Shown: positions 6,560 to 6,844 of the stretch, piece after piece
Position numbering within the stretch: the stretch's first letter is position 1
Layout of the letters: every line of letters begins with the position of its first letter
Assembly: GCA_024405075.1 (NCBI GenBank)
Contig: JAKSPG010000067.1
Coordinates: 1 to 6,844, forward strand
Source of the DNA: Elusimicrobiaceae bacterium
GTDB lineage: Bacteria; Elusimicrobiota; Elusimicrobia; Elusimicrobiales; Elusimicrobiaceae
Reading direction: 5' to 3'
DNA length: 6,844 bases
Notes under the pieces: model-generated
What the model was told of the DNA's origin: nothing
Seen by the model: the letters and a program-made list of their open reading frames with translations, nothing else
The model's database searches: none
Made by a program: the position numbers and the translations under genes

Positions 6560-6844
6560 TTAAGGACGTTGTTTTAACGCTTGGGCGGCTATAAACGCAC
6601 TGGCCCAGGCCCAGTGCAAGTTAAATCCTCCTAAATTGCCCGTGACATCTACCAGTTCGCCAGTTACAAATACACCGGGTAAACGTTTGAGCTGTAGGGT
6701 AGAAGCATTTAACTCGCCGGTATCTATTCCCCCGGCCGTGGCTTCCGCTTTGGTATAGCCGCTGGTGCCGTCAGGTGTAAAGCAAAACCGGTGCAACCGT
6801 TGGGCAGCCGTTTGCAGTTGGGCGCGGGTTGCGTTGGATAAGGG
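6560..6844 (-). CDS. HI0933/YhiN-family FAD-dependent oxidoreductase, C-terminal fragment
   Basis: The reading frame is open from the window edge to the TAA at 6562-6560, giving the last 94 residues of a protein usually near 400 long; the 5' part is outside. The fragment contains the C-terminal FAD-binding signature of the HI0933-like (YhiN, aminoacetone-oxidase-like) flavoproteins: EATAGGIDTGELNASTLQ, then LPGVFVTGELVDVTGNLGG, then FNLHWAWASAFIAAQAL. Family members normally read TAGGV..., GLYFAGEVLDVDG..GGYN.QWA.. at these places. They bind FAD (and probably NAD(P)H), but their physiological substrates are poorly known. The ends of the conserved motifs look intact, with no sign of decay. No terminator is visible in the 57 bases before the next gene, so some read-through into the membrane-protein gene is possible. 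Confidence 0.92.
   Translation of the reverse strand, partial: PLSNATRAQLQTAAQRLHRFCFTPDGTSGYTKAEATAGGIDTGELNASTLQLKRLPGVFVTGELVDVTGNLGGFNLHWAWASAFIAAQALKQRP

Noticed and set aside
6189..6563. 124-codon open frame on the plus strand
   Set aside because: Antisense to the hydrophobic helices of the membrane protein, which produce polar residues when read from the other strand; no start signal or domain.
1..6844. Mobile element, CRISPR array, defence system or RNA gene
   Set aside because: No transposase or integrase motif, no evenly spaced direct repeats, no tRNA or rRNA-like sequence, and gaps between genes are at most about 140 bases.

Overview
Every gene supported in this window lies on the minus strand, so transcription runs from high to low coordinates. 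The organism is a diderm (Gram-negative) bacterium: the window carries a Kdo transferase, the first residues of a glycosyltransferase-9 (heptosyltransferase-type) enzyme and an AsmA-like envelope protein. Base composition is moderate. Shine-Dalgarno sites are clear GGAG/GGAGG types, and terminators are hairpins followed by T runs. The lineage cannot be fixed from sequence alone. An uncultured gut-type phylum such as Elusimicrobiota would fit, but that is only a guess.

In transcription order: (1) 6844-6560 is the C-terminal end of an HI0933/YhiN-type FAD-dependent oxidoreductase, cut by the window edge. (2) 6502-5387 is a six-helix inner-membrane protein with a long charged cytoplasmic tail, behind its own extended -10 promoter. 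(3) 5300-3102 is an AsmA-family protein anchored by one N-terminal helix, with an odd Ala/Thr/Lys-rich C-terminal tail. It ends at a hairpin terminator near 3039-3067. (4) 2966-1467 is a 499-residue secreted protein of unknown function, alone between two terminators. (5) 1345-65 is waaA (Kdo transferase), whose start lies directly behind a TATAAT box with no visible ribosome site. (6) 84-1 is the start of a glycosyltransferase-9 gene that overlaps the end of waaA by 20 bases.

The functional theme is envelope biogenesis. WaaA adds Kdo to lipid A, and the overlapping glycosyltransferase probably extends the LPS inner core. The AsmA-like protein belongs to a family tied to outer-membrane lipid homeostasis. 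The six-helix protein and the secreted protein are unassigned. No mobile element, CRISPR array, tRNA, rRNA or defence system is visible. No non-coding stretch exceeds about 140 bases. I see no convincing new multi-gene system; the points worth a second look are listed as findings.
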